This document shows positions 33,789 through 44,160 of a DNA stretch of 64,000 bases, one piece after another. A model generated the notes under the pieces. The model worked only from the letters and a program-made list of their open reading frames with translations, was not told the DNA's origin and ran no database searches. The position numbers and the translations under genes are program-made. The DNA comes from Axinella damicornis (Eukaryota > Porifera > Demospongiae > Axinellida > Axinellidae). How positions within the stretch are numbered: position 1 is the stretch's first letter; every line of letters begins with the position of its first letter. The DNA lies in NCBI GenBank assembly GCA_963931865.1, contig OZ007509.1:19250227-19314226 (forward strand), given 5' to 3'.

Positions 33789-33809
33789 ATGAGCGGCGAA
33801 GCCGCTCAT
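32661..33809 (-). CDS. Reverse transcriptase domain of a non-LTR retrotransposon
   Basis: This open frame has the RT motifs in order: LFIDLSKAFDSI (first catalytic Asp at residue 29), SSGVPQGSILGPLLF (84-97) and QLYADDTILY, with the catalytic YADD at 116-119. KYLGVLIDDKLNWKQHI follows, then a C-terminal part with HLDYCCVVW typical of jockey-superfamily (CR1/L2-like) elements. It copies element RNA into DNA at a nicked target. The finger region and any endonuclease domain upstream are missing (5' truncation), so the copy is not autonomous. The first codons come from the flanking hairpin, not from the element. The lack of internal stops suggests a fairly recent insertion. Confidence 0.9.
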   Translation of the reverse strand: MSGFAAHTVVDDWRVSIDNDDIVGSLFIDLSKAFDSIHHQLLLSKLDGVGVHGAELAWFQSYLYDRTQCVSIGKARSSFRPISSGVPQGSILGPLLFIVFMNKLPAKIMSCETQLYADDTILYCHGKTVAEVRQKLTVAFQTANQCFQENCLRVNFKKTHTMFLGRKRRQHELVEPHIEHDGQPIRNEQTAKYLGVLIDDKLNWKQHIDSVAKKVGRNLGILRRVSKHLPMKTRKMLFNAIVLPHLDYCCVVWANCTKELQQKLQRLHNYGMRIILQVPARSPSSMSRAKLRWTTLEQRRALQQLRVVHHCIHGAAPEYLWSLFRWQPGTVRTRGQLKLFLKAHKSEIYSKSFQYSGARNWNQLPDAIKTTRNRCTFTKLVS

Positions 33810-36035
33810 AAGCTCCTGGTGATAGGTAGGCGCGAGGCGCAGGCGCTAGGCATGCTAGGCGATATGACATGTATGAGTATGGCAAAGAGATGCGCCTGCA
33901 TGGTGCAGGAGGTTCATTTTGGGTTCGTAGCAGCGGTGCTCGTTACGATGTCTGTTGGCAGCCTAATGATTTGTTGGACCTCCTGCTGCACTGCATGCTA
34001 GTGGCCCTAACCCTGGAGGGCCAAATTATCTACAAAGTACATCTACAAGACTACAACGTACAAAGTACGATCTACAATCCACAATCTACAAAGTGCAAAG
34101 GTCCATCTGCTATCTACAATCAACGATCTATCGGGGTCAATGTACAATTGGTTCAAAGCGATTTCAACTTGGTTACTGAATGAAAATAGCATTCCAACCA
34201 TATTATTTCATTGTGTGACCAAAATGAAATTTGAAAATTGAATCTATTTTCAATTTTGCCATTTTGTCACCGAAATGAATTTTGATAATTGGATCTATTT
34301 TCAATTTTCAATATTCAAATCAGCGTGAGGTTAGTATGTAGGAAATAGCTTTAAGATTGTGCTATGAAAATGAAATTTGAAAATTGAACCCATTTTCAAA
34401 ATTGAACCCATTTTCAATTTTTAATGTTCAAACCAGTGTGAGGTTAGTATGTAGGAAAATGGCCTAAGATTGTGCTAAGAAATTGGAATTTGAAAATTGA
34501 ATCCAGCTTCAGTTTTCTTGAGTGCCATTTGATTCATTCGTGGAATTCATCATGCTTCCATAAATTATGCAGGACTGTGATGTCACTGTTACCATGGAAA
34601 TGCTTCATTATTCACGCAATTAGCTAAGCTGGCAGCCATGTAAAACTTACATAGTGACAATCTTCATGAACTGACAAGTGACATCATGACATGGAAGGTC
34701 AAAGGTCAGATGCACATACAAGGGAGTTCTACAGTTTTACAGGAGAGTTGTACAGTTCCAAAGGGACCGGAGGTGTACCATTCTTCTGTGCACACGACAT
34801 ACACAGAGTAGTTGTTCAGAAATCTCAGGGAGGGGGAGGAACACAGAGACCTGTGAGGATGAAATGAGTAGGACCCTTCTCATTAGCTAATCCCGTACCT
34901 GGTGTACACCAGTCGCATAGCCACACGTACCCGGGCGTGTACAGGCATGTGCCCTGACAAAACCATACAAATGACATTGAGGTCACAGGCCCAAAAGCAA
35001 CCTGAGAGGATCGAAACTCAGGGAGGCATGCCCCCAGACCACTCTAGATACTTCTGCACTTTGCGCACAACGTTTATGAGTTCTGTGCCCAGGAAATAAC
35101 CTCTCATAGTGGTACCAGACTTGTAGTGAACTTCTCAACCTGCAACTCTAACTAGTGTCAAAGGTTATCCTTTGTTTATGCTGTGTATGTGTGCGTGTGT
35201 AGGTGTACAGGTGTGAGGATGTAAGCTAGAGTCACTCGTTAATCGGCGCATGCACCTATATCCGATCCACAGGAAGGGAATAAGCGCCTATAAGCAATTA
35301 AGTTAAGATGCACTATTTTCGAATGACATTCCTTAGCCCTTTAGGGCCCATAGCACCAAATGTCGTCATAATACTTTCAGCTTCATCATGTGACTTCCGG
35401 CAATGTCCTTGGGAGATAGGTTCTGCGACAGCAGAAAGGGCGGGACAGGGGGAGGTGGGTGGGTGCACCTGGAGGGTGCAAACAGCATGGCCGTGTCTGG
35501 GCTCCGCGATAGAAAGGTCTTGGTCGGCACTGGGAGGGCCATTTCTGCCGTTTTTGGCATAACTGGACTTAGAAAGTAGCTGTCTTGCCTCGTAGGGCCT
35601 CCATTTCCAGCATACATCGCCCGTTTTTCAGCTACGGCAGGTTGGCATTTCTCGGGAGGCTTGATTGCAAGCTCGTTAATTGGTGGGTGTGGTTAAGTCA
35701 CGTATATGCTCAGTATAGCTGAAATTACCTGTGTGAGCAGTTTCGAGCAGAATTTGGCCCCTAAAGAGTTAAATAGAAAGTGTGCTTCATTTTGAAATAA
35801 TTATCAACTCTGTAGGATCAAAAATGGCGGAGTTTCTGGAACAAAGAGAGGCTGGGATGACAGTCGAACCTCCGCCTAACAGCAAATATGTACCTATAAA
35901 GTGAGCTGTGCCTCATAAGGAGCGACTACAGTATTCCAGAAGTTGGGAGCACACATCAACTGTGTCCATGTAGTTCATGAGGTGGTTTGGTCTGCTACCA
36001 CAAGAGTGTGTGTAGCTATAGCTAGGGTGCATTAG
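33810..36035. other. Gene-less stretch with tandem AT-rich repeat
   Basis: No supported gene. At 34210-34500 a unit of about 115-150 bases with gaaatttgaaaattgaa and gtgaggttagtatgtaggaa is repeated two to three times. At 34025-34110 'tacaaagtac/atctacaa' words repeat. Confidence 0.5.
34210..34500. repeat. Diverged tandem repeat
   Basis: gtgaggttagtatgtaggaa occurs at 34325 and 34438, each followed by taagattgtgct and preceded by attttcaat-rich sequence. Confidence 0.75.
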
Positions 36036-36161
36036 CTAGGGTAACACACCAGCAGGGTGCTCTCTTGCTATCCTCTGGGCCAGAGCAGGGTTGTTGCCTC
36101 CCACGCGGTCCTCCACAGCTTCCACCAGTCTCCTCCACGTTGGCTTCCCAAACCTCTCCAC
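36036..36161 (-). CDS. Death-domain exon 2 (last exon, stop)
   Basis: After the acceptor ctaccatggcag the frame reads VERFGKPTWRRLVEAVEDRV, then GGNNPALAQRIAREHPAGVL and P, then TAG at 36036-36038. This supplies helices 5-6 of a death domain, with the Trp of PTWRRLV in place. It is 42 codons long and too short to show as a stand-alone ORF. Confidence 0.85.
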   Translation of the reverse strand: MERFGKPTWRRLVEAVEDRVGGNNPALAQRIAREHPAGVLP

Positions 36162-39100
36162 CTGCCATGGTAGTGCAGAAAACAACCAATGTCCGAGACT
36201 GCCACCACATCGTGCACCATAATAGCTTTCTGAGATAATCAGAATTTGGTGGACTATAATTTTTGTGGCCTCGTACTGCTTGTACCCATGAGGTCCTCTA
36301 CACTAATTTCTCTGGAGGTACTGAGGCACTGAGTGCATAGGATATTGGGTGACTAAGGGGTTAATGTTGAGGCTCCTAAAACGTAACATCTTAGTAATAA
36401 AAAGGTGATTAAGGAGTTAAAGTTGAAGGAGCATTCAACTTTGACCCCAGTCACCAAACACTCTAGCTAGTGATTAGAAAGGGAGTGGGGAAGTCTGAGT
36501 CATACATTGTAGGATTGCCGCAGCCACAGGATGAGCATCTTTCTCAAACAGTCCCTGGGAGAGTGGGCGCTTGCTGAGTGGATACTATCCAGGTCACCCT
36601 GGCCAAGTCTCAGGGAGCTACCGAGGTCCTGCCACCTCCCGGCGAGGTTCACCACTGCTGACATCACATCTCGAAGATCATCATCCTCACCTATAAGAAG
36701 GACCACACAGAGGTGACAGAGCTGTGGACAGTGGACAACTTGACTGGACCTCCCTTCCTCACAATCAGCGTGTGCACACTTCGCAGCTATTACTGACTGG
36801 CGTTCTTATAAGTCTCATCATTAAATTTTGAGGTACATGAATTAGTGACCACTTGTACGTACTACACCAGCTGGACTTCACAATTAAGTTATACAGCTTT
36901 AAGTTAACCCTTTATGCATCATTTAGACCCTATGCACATGTAGGGCTTCTCGTCAGTCCAAGAAGTGACCAAAAAGGCTTCAGAGGGCCTAGGGACAACT
37001 TTGAGGGACGAACCCAAAAATTTAGTCAGTTTTCAGCACGCACCCCCCACTAAACGTAAGGCAGGGGCGTTTTTGATTATAATGAGATTCATTGACCCGA
37101 GGATTTTTGATTTTAATGATATTCATAGACCCCACCCAGGGCCTCAAGAAAACATGCAAATTGATGGTGTAAGGTGTGCCATCAGTCCGATCTGGCCCAA
37201 GTTTAAGGAAATGCTGGGCGAAATCGGGCTGACATCCACCTTTGACCTCTGATTGCTGGGGTTGTGGAGGTCATGAATATCATTAATGGTATTGCCAGAG
37301 GGGTCTCTCCATGTGTGCGAGCCCCACCAAGTTTGGCCACTGAGGAGCAAATGCTGTGGGAGAGGAGTACCTACGAAGGTGGTGTGCGCTGAATGCATGA
37401 AAATGTGTCGTTTTGGTGGGAAGAATTCGGTAGTTAAAGGGTTAAAATATGCTCTTGACTGCCACTTCTAGTCCAGCTTACCGAGCACAGTGGTACCATC
37501 TACACTCTCCAAGTCCAGACCTACAGGACAGGAGAAGAACAGTTAATGTTGGCGGGGATATCACCATGGCAACTGTATATTCACTCACTGCATGCTCAAT
37601 GTGGAACAAAACAATCACAAGGGGGAGAACATAGAGAAAGTTTGGGGGATTGAATAGTGCGCCATTTAGAGGGGTCTGGGTTTGAAATCTCAAGGGGGGC
37701 TAAACATTTTCAAGGGGGGGCTAACCCAAACCCTAACCCCCCCCCCCCCCCCCCAAAAGGAAACCTGGTCAAGCATATGGTCAGGTATGTGCAGAGGGAG
37801 GGAGTCTAGGGACACACACAGGGATAACCACCAGATGTACAACCAGGGCAACAATGCATACAGTTACACGGCATCCCATGGACAGTGACTTCTCTACTGA
37901 CCTATCCTGGGACGGGCAGGGCTTGAAGGGAGAGACAGAGTCATAAATGTGTTGCGTGGAAGTACAATCGCCCTACACATGTATTATGTACACTGGACTG
38001 TTTTATGGTCATCTGTAGACAAATTTACAATAAGTTGAGTATTATGAATAAGACTTAGTGATTGGTATCATAACGCTTACTACGTGGATATGGGTCCACC
38101 AGGAAGTACATACTTCAAGTATAGGTAACGGACATGTGTGCGCATTCAGCACTGGCCCTGGCCCTTGTATAACATAACCCATCGCCCTACTTCCTGCCGG
38201 ACCAATAACCACAACATAATACAAATGTACTGTAGAATATAGCTGCCAAAATGACACTATCACTCAACGTACCAGGATCATGCTGCCATGGTGGTGCTGT
38301 AGCAGTAGTGGTGGAATCAGTGGTGGGAGGATCACTCTGAATGAGAATAAAAATCAGAAGTAATGACCACCTGCACTCTCTCCTGTACTGCTCCAATGAG
38401 CTCACCTTGAACCAGCTCTTGTGCTTGTCTTCCAGGAGGAAGTCCTCCTCATCACAACATGGCTCATGGAAGCACGCCATATCAACTGGAGCAGGATCCA
38501 TTACCTCCTCCTTGGTCAGGCAGACAGCAGAGTGTGGCCGTCCTCCAGGTTGCAGACTACCTGGACAATAGAAGCCAAATTGCCAGACAACATCTTTCAT
38601 GTGGGGATAGTCAGAAGACACCTGACTTAGAGCTTTCCACAGCTGCTGGCGACACGAGGTCAAGATGCTCAAATCCGTCGCTTGTGGTGCTTGCTTAGAA
38701 CTCATGCAAAGGAGACGAAGCTCAAGGTAGCTAGGATGTTGCCGAAACTCCACCTTCCTTGTTGGCTTGCCTTCTTGCCTGACACGGAACTGGATTCTAT
38801 TCCTAAAGCGCTCTCCTGGTTTCAAGGACCATGTGTGAGACATCTTCACCACCAGTGCTGGGAACAGACCGAGAGGAACAAAGCCAGTGGAGTGAGGGAC
38901 AAGCAGGAGGGGAGCCAGGTCGAGAGAAGAGAGAGTGGTAGGGTCGCTAGCTTCCTCGATGACAGAGGTGTCAGGTTGCAGAAGACAAGGCATGAAATAG
39001 CTCCTGGTACCCCTTGCAGTGAGGACACTCTCATAGAGAATGTAGCGATCCTTGAGAAGAGCTACAATCTCTGATGTAGGGATGGGATCAGCAGAATCGG

Positions 39101-40697
39101 TGGCACAGATGGTCTCCATTAGGTCATGGGGAATTTCCCCAGTGGCTCGAATTGATTTTGCAGCCTGAATGTGGCCTTGATTGCAGGCAAAGGAGAAGAG
39201 GAAAGTTCGAGTGAAAGGATGCAAGATGATGTTTGGGTCACAGATAACCCTGTCACAGAGACCATGTACTTTGGGGTAGTACAGCAGAGTACCGTAGTGC
39301 TTGTGGATGTAGCGCAGGATGCCATCTTCCCCCAGTAGCTCTTCCTCTTTGATGCCACAAGCCACTGCTAGCTTTACACACTCCTCCACAGTGCACCATC
39401 CAGGCTCTCTCTCATACTTTGCACGCAAAAGGAGGTGAAGCAGTAGCCACGCAGTCGGTATAGGCTCTGGCTGGAACCTGGTCTCAATGATGGTAAGGAT
39501 CACCTTCCGTAGCTCCTCAATATCCCCTTGATCCTCACTCATGTTGTCCAGAGTGGCTATGTACTTCCCTTCCTGGACATCGGCTGGAAAAAGAATGTCC
39601 TTCTCAATGAAGCTCTTCATAGCTTCCTGAACAGACCTGTCGAGAGTGAGGACAGCTTCCTCATTGGTGTTGTCAAGGTATGATCCAACAAGCAGTGCGA
39701 CAGGCTTCTCTTCGTGAGCACCAGACTGCAGTGATGAGATGCTGCAGAGTATTCGCTGGAGGACCTCCCTTGCAGTGAACACTGACTCATACTCAACGAA
39801 GCTAGGACCCTCCTTCCCTCGAAACACAACCTGGTACGTCTTGTCAAGGTCATGGGTGAGGTTGAGGAAGATGAGGCTGAGTGCTCGTCCTTCTAGGAGT
39901 AAGGGGAGGATCTCGTGGCACTCAGGGTGACCTCCACAGTCCATCATGTGGAGAATAGTCATGTCCTCAATTGCCTTTAGCTTCTCCCTGACTGCGCTCC
40001 AGTCTTGTGTCTTGACTAAGCTGGTGAGAACAGCTTGTTGCTCATTGAGTGCAACTTGTTGCTCGGGAAGCGCAGTTGATGATTGTGAGGGCAAGACATC
40101 TGAGGTGAGCAAAGACTGCTGGTCAGCACCACTGCCGTTGACTTGATCAGACTGGGAGGAAGAGGAGGTCATTACAGGAGAAAATGTTTTGTTTGAGGAT
40201 GACTTGAGAATGCGACTATACAGGGTCTGTCCTTGTTGCTCCAGATCCTGGTACTTCCACTCTACTTCTCCCCGCACACCAGCGATCACCACTGACTGTT
40301 TCACTGTCCTGTGGTAGAGCTCAACGGTTTGTGGCTTTTCAAAACCCGTGCTGGGGACTGGGGAATCATTTGGGTCAAGACACTGCAGTTGGTTGGAGAG
40401 GCGTAGCATTGCAGTAGTCTTCCCTGTACAGGGCAGGCCACAGAGAAGCATCTTGTATGAACTCATGTTCAGACTACCTTGCTGCCGAATGTGTCGCTGG
40501 ATCAGTAGTCCATCCCTAGCAGCTGCTGCAGGTGGAAGGGATAGACTATTAGACATGACAATCACTTCCAACTATGCATTCCTCTAGCATTATACATTGG
40601 TGTGTCGTATGAAAAGATTGAATTAGTGCACCTTGTCGAAGCTGCTCTGGTGTTTGTGATTGTGGAAGGTGGCTTTGACTGGTAGATAATGAGGGGT
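36036..40697 (-). CDS. Roc/COR-like GTPase with C-terminal death domain (gene model)
   Basis: Six minus-strand exons join in frame at every border: 40697-40632, 40525-38406, 38336-38273, 37520-37482, 36690-36506, 36161-36036. A seventh, 40970-40934, is possible at the 5' end. The product is a cytoplasmic-type protein: short Ser/Gln-rich linker, GTP-binding Roc-like domain, COR-like region, Pro/Thr-rich spacer, death domain, TAG stop. Roco proteins with a terminal death domain are known (DAPK1 is the vertebrate example, with kinase and ankyrin repeats in front), and such proteins act in death or stress signalling. The role here is inference. The true start codon was not located. The raw frame running past 38406 to 38187 would add a false membrane-like tail; the splice sites remove it. 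Confidence 0.8.
36506..36690 (-). CDS. Death-domain exon 1
   Basis: The acceptor ccttcttatag opens in phase 1. GEDDDLRDVMSAVVNLAGRW, then QDLGSSLRLGQGDLDSIHS and DCLRKMLILWLRQSYN form helices 1-5 of a death domain, including the conserved W-xx-LG motif and the LxxWL core. The donor AAT|gtatga leaves phase 0 and joins to VERFG. Death domains bind one another to build signalling complexes. Confidence 0.9.
36691..37481. other. Intron of the Roc-death gene
   Basis: No other gene is seen. The stretch 36900-37480 has no repeats recognised elsewhere in the window. Confidence 0.4.
37482..37520 (-). CDS. 39-nt microexon of the Roc-death gene
   Basis: The acceptor aggacaggagaag reads on the minus strand as tgtcctgtag; the donor is CTCG|gtaagc. 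Phase in and out is 1, giving LDLESVDGTTVLG between the spacer and the death domain. It is supported by exact phase agreement on both sides. Confidence 0.7.
37521..38272. other. Intron of the Roc-death gene
   Basis: It contains a poly-C run at about 37738-37754 and nothing recognisable as coding. Confidence 0.45.
38273..38336 (-). CDS. Spacer exon of the Roc-death gene
   Basis: Acceptor ttctcattcag, donor CCTG|gtacgt. It reads SDPPTTDSTTTATAPPWQHD, then P, a Thr/Pro-rich flexible segment. Phase 0 in, phase 1 out. Confidence 0.75.
38406..40525 (-). CDS. Main Roc/COR-like exon of the Roc-death gene
   Basis: 2120 bases, one open frame from acceptor cttccacctgcag to donor TTCAAG|gtgagc. About 30 residues in, YKMLLCGLPCTGKTTAML holds Walker A (GxxxxGKT). 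Some 165 residues later MMDCGGHPECHEILPLL is the G3-like switch. G4 is poorly kept (LLVGSYLDNT in place of N/TKxD), so guanine specificity is uncertain. The stretch between is Ser/Gln-rich, with QQVALNEQQAVL. A COR-like region of some 400 residues follows (PIPTAWLLLHLLLRAKYERE near its start). Together with the 8087-10165 exon it defines a small family: one giant exon, same phase-1 entry, related linker exon. The last codons before the donor are DKHKSWFK. Confidence 0.85.
40632..40697 (-). CDS. Linker exon of the Roc-death gene
   Basis: Acceptor ctcatctacag, donor CAAG|gtgcac, phase 1 in and out. It reads PSLSTSQSHLPQSQTPEQLR plus Q, related to the exon at 6878-6949. It joins in frame to AARDGLLIQRHIRQQG of the main exon. 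Confidence 0.7.
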
Positions 40698-40933
40698 CTG
40701 TAGATGAGATAAAGTTGTAATGTGAGTGAGTTAAGTTAGCATATAATGTACCAAAATTCAAACACGGAAGACAAATGATGCAAAGCCAAGTTTGGATGAT
40801 CCCAGTTTGAAAGATTTTACACTGATTTGGAAGAATTGTTGCTATTCCTGCATGCTCCATAGATTTGGAAGGGAAGTGGTGTAAATCTCATTTGTGCCCT
40901 TACAAGCCTTCCAGTCTTAGAACCAGGCCATAC

Positions 40934-40970
40934 CTGGACAATTGGTTTGTTTTGCTCTCTTATACTGTCC
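40934..40970 (-). CDS. Possible 37-nt upstream exon of the Roc-death gene
   Basis: Acceptor acttgtttgcag and donor CCAG|gtatgg enclose GQYKRAKQTNCP in phase 0, ending in phase 1 as the linker exon requires. It rests on splice signals and phase alone. Confidence 0.35.
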
Positions 40971-43424
40971 CTGCAAACAAGTGGTTCCTGCTAGTATAGA
41001 CCTAGCTCTCCAGCTACAAGGAACGCTTGGACAGTCTCTCTGCTGAAACCGATAGTATGTACCGTTCTACCATACTACCCCTACATCTCACGTTACACTT
41101 TAATGTTTTGTTATTACTTGTTCTTCAACCAAAAAGTAGGAAAACGAAAAATCTAATATTGATGCATTTACATAATCCCCTTTCATGCAAAGTAATTGGC
41201 TGAGTACCTCAGTCTTTTTGTGCCTCGTTTGATTGAAACACTGGCCGGTTATTTGTTTCAGCAGGCACACAAACACTATTTCTATCATGAGGTGTTGTGA
41301 CTTTCTAGTTCAGTAGCTACTTTCGTAAAAATTTGTTTTGCACCACTAGGAGTCATAATCTCGGTCTGGAAGCGATCACCGCTGGGGTTGGTTTGGGTCT
41401 GGGGCCGAGACTCATTGATCATGAAAACACTTGAAACTGAATGGTATAAAAGCTAATATGTTTTTTGTTTTATGTATTGTGTGTGTCTGTACTATCGCTA
41501 CATATGGAGTCTATCAACTCTATAGGAGAGAAAAAACATAAGTGTAGGTAAAAGTAAGGACAGCAGAATGGTAAAAAGTAGGGAAACATGGTAGGGATGA
41601 TCGTTCAGTACTAGCCTCGTTCCCAAGGGTCACTGGCAGCACACTGACTCCACCTGGTCGGTGCGACGGTAGCCACACGAAAACATCCTATCTTTCAATC
41701 ACATGCAGGTTGCTGTTGTAACTCATTTCAGGAGCACCTTGCCACCAGAGTGCATAGGAGAGAGGAGAGCTGTCGTAACGCATGCTACAGGTCATATTCG
41801 CTTACTATGCTCTGACGTAACAAGTGTACAGACATAATCGAACGTCCGTGGTGCCGGTTGGCACAAACAGTGAAATCCAGGCCCTTTTCCTTCCTCCCAT
41901 CTCGGGACTGGGAACGAGGCTACTTCAGTACACAACCCGACCCTTGCATATTCACATAATACATGAATTGTACAATGAAAAAAAGATATGTAGGGGGGCA
42001 TTGTATACTGAACTGTTTTATGCTATCATTCCCACATAATACTAGTCCGAGAACCCGAACAACCAATATCTGTCTGAACTCAAGCAAGTCTGTTAATAAT
42101 ACGGATCCTTCTTGGGAGGTTCCAGACTGTCTTATGTCATATATCGTATAGCGCCAAATTTTCGAGGCGCATAATTTTCACGGTTTTCGCGGATTGGTCT
42201 CGGACCGCGAAATTAAGCTCGCGAAATTTAGTACTAGTAGCTAGCGCCCAGAGGCCATCTCTCGACAGTGAATTGTACTGCCAGTGGTGCCACGCAAACA
42301 TGAAGCACACACTCGATACCTTCTTTGGCACATGAACGACGTGTCCGTGTTGATCTGAGAACTAACTGTGGCAACCGAAACGTTCAGCATTGAGCTGAGT
42401 GAGCATGAGAGAGGCGACGGTTCGGGGGTATCACGTGTACCAAGACAGCTAGCTGGGATGCAGCTATCGCGTATTGGTGAACAGTTGCCTTGTACGAGAG
42501 AAGTTTGTCCTCACACACAGCAGGCTTCCTTAGTTGCCCTGCACACGCATGCATGAAGCACGGTTAAGCAATTGGTTTTATCCGTCTGTTGTCTGTCTGT
42601 CGTCTGTCCAGTGAAATAAAATTGAAATTGTGCGATCTACAGGCTTAAATGATTGCTAAACCCGACAAATAACATTGCAATCCAAAATAAACCAGTGTCT
42701 GTGTACCCGATAGCGACCAAAGTGCTTCTATTCTATGCATCTCCAGCTCTGTCTTATTAAACGACAGTAGGGTCCGCCATTTTTATACGGTATACAGGTG
42801 TACATGGGCTCTGGCACGTATTCATACCGAAGAGTGTGTTGGAGTACCCCTTGTATTAGCCGTCTGGCTACTGGGTACCCCTGTAGCTGAATGCTACAAA
42901 TTGTTATAGAAAAAAAAAAAAAGAAAAAGAAAAGAAAGCGCAGAGGGCGTGTGTCGCCGTACGTTTGTGTTGCTGTGTGTTTGTCGGCCGGAAGGGCATG
43001 TGTCGCCATGTGTGCGTGCGTGTGCACAATTGGAGGTTGCTCTATAGGAAGCTCGGGAGGAGCTCGAAGCCCATCACAGCAAAACCAGTTTTGCTGCAGG
43101 AGAAGGGGGGTGGAGTGTGGAGGACTCAAACTGTTAATTAACGTGAATTAGTGTTTATCCAACTCTGGAGGTAGCCTCTTGGTGCGCAGGGTGAATTCTT
43201 TTGTGTATTGTAGTCTTGTCCTTACCTTTGTTGTTGTTCTGAATGGTCTTTTGTTGTTGCTCTGCATTTAAGTACCGCTTTGGTTTGTATGTAGGGAGAT
43301 TCTGGTTTTTGGAGATTGTAAGATTCGGTTGTTTCAGTTATTACTCTTCGGCTGTGAGTTCAAGGACAAGCTACCGCTCGGGTCCTTTACAGAGATGCCG
43401 CACAGGGTAAGTATTCTATGAATA
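40971..43424. other. Gene-less stretch of nested repeats
   Basis: No supported gene. It contains a partial copy of the 24219-24492 palindrome family (41550-41611 and 41932-42040) split by a 312-bp insertion (41612-41923), a sequence near 42145-42240 resembling the 27120 MITE end (cgtatagcgccaaattttcg), and an A-rich tract at 42909-42930. Confidence 0.5.
41612..41923. mobile_element. AGCCTCGTTCCC-family foldback with 8-bp target duplication
   Basis: It starts tagcctcgttccc and ends gggaacgaggctac. The 8-base flank TTCAGTAC lies immediately on both sides (41604-41611 and 41924-41931). The host is a copy of the 24219-24492 repeat, which makes the insertion unambiguous. An 8-bp duplication suggests hAT-type mobilisation. 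Confidence 0.8.
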
Positions 43425-43624
43425 CAAGTAATTAAAAATGTAACAGGATGTAGGGATACCAGAACAAGGTAGGGATGATCACACAAAACAGTGAAGTATA
43501 CAACCCCCTTACAGAGATCTTTTTTCCATATACGTGTATAATGAAGAAAGATATGTACGTTGAACGTTAACTATTGAACAAGGCTGATTTGGAACCACTT
43601 CGGCTCTGTAATTCTGTGTGTTCA
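43425..43624. repeat. Partial copy of the 24219-24492 repeat plus 19587-type tail
   Basis: aaaaatgtaacaggatgtag, aaaacagtgaagtatacaac and ccacttcggctctgtaattc follow in the same order as in the copies at 24.3 and 19.6 kb. Confidence 0.75.
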
Positions 43625-43654
43625 TTGGGCGAGCGTAGCGAGCCCCCAGTAGTG

Positions 43655-43803
43655 AGCAATGCACACAGGAGAAGTGTAATGTCGTCGGTGCCATGGGCAT
43701 TTCCAGGACGGGTGGGGTCGAACATGAGACATTGCACACAGGAGAAGTGTAACGTCGTCGGTGCCATGGGCATTTCCGGGATGGGTGGGGTCGAACATGA
43801 GAC
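43655..43803. repeat. Two tandem ~73-bp units
   Basis: cacaggagaagtgtaacgtc, gtcggtgccatgggcatttc and ggtggggtcgaacatgagac are repeated twice with two to three changes. Confidence 0.9.
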
Positions 43804-43863
43804 ATTGAGCGCATGCATCATTTGGCTGACAAGACCAAAGCGTTTCTTCAAAGCTGAATAAGA

Positions 43864-44160
43864 ATGGATAGAACAAACGACTCAGAGGTTCAAGCTACAG
43901 CCAGAGAAACAGTACAAGACAGGGAGGCAAGGCTGGCTCAACGAAGACAACGAGATAGAGCCAGAAGGGAGCAAGCACGCAGTCAAGAAACGCTAGGCTG
44001 GCTCAGCAAAGACAACGAGATAGAGCCACGAGAGAGCAAGAAACAGCTGAACAGAGGGAGGCTAGGTTGGCGAGTCAGAGAGAACACACTAGAGCTTCTA
44101 GGGCACATCAGAGACAAGAGTCTAGACATGCACAAGTGGATGCCAACACAGGCACATTAA
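43864..44160 (+). pseudogene. Arg/Glu-rich repeat ORF, frameshifted
   Basis: The frame opens with ATG and reads RETVQDREARLAQRRQRDRA and then RREQARSQET. It then slips: the same repeat (ARLAQQRQRDRATREQETAE, then QREARLASQREHTRASRAHQ) continues in another frame from about 43993 to 44150. This charged helical repeat resembles N-terminal arrays found in front of helicases or transposon proteins in several invertebrates; no helicase motif follows here. It is most likely the broken start of a mobile-element gene. The short deletion at about 43990 is visible as a missing part of one repeat unit. Confidence 0.5.

Noticed and set aside
38187..38405. Hydrophobic C-terminal tail of the large Roc frame, which could be read as a membrane anchor
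   Set aside because: The strong donor at 38406 and the phase-matched chain of exons to the death domain show that this is intron read-through.
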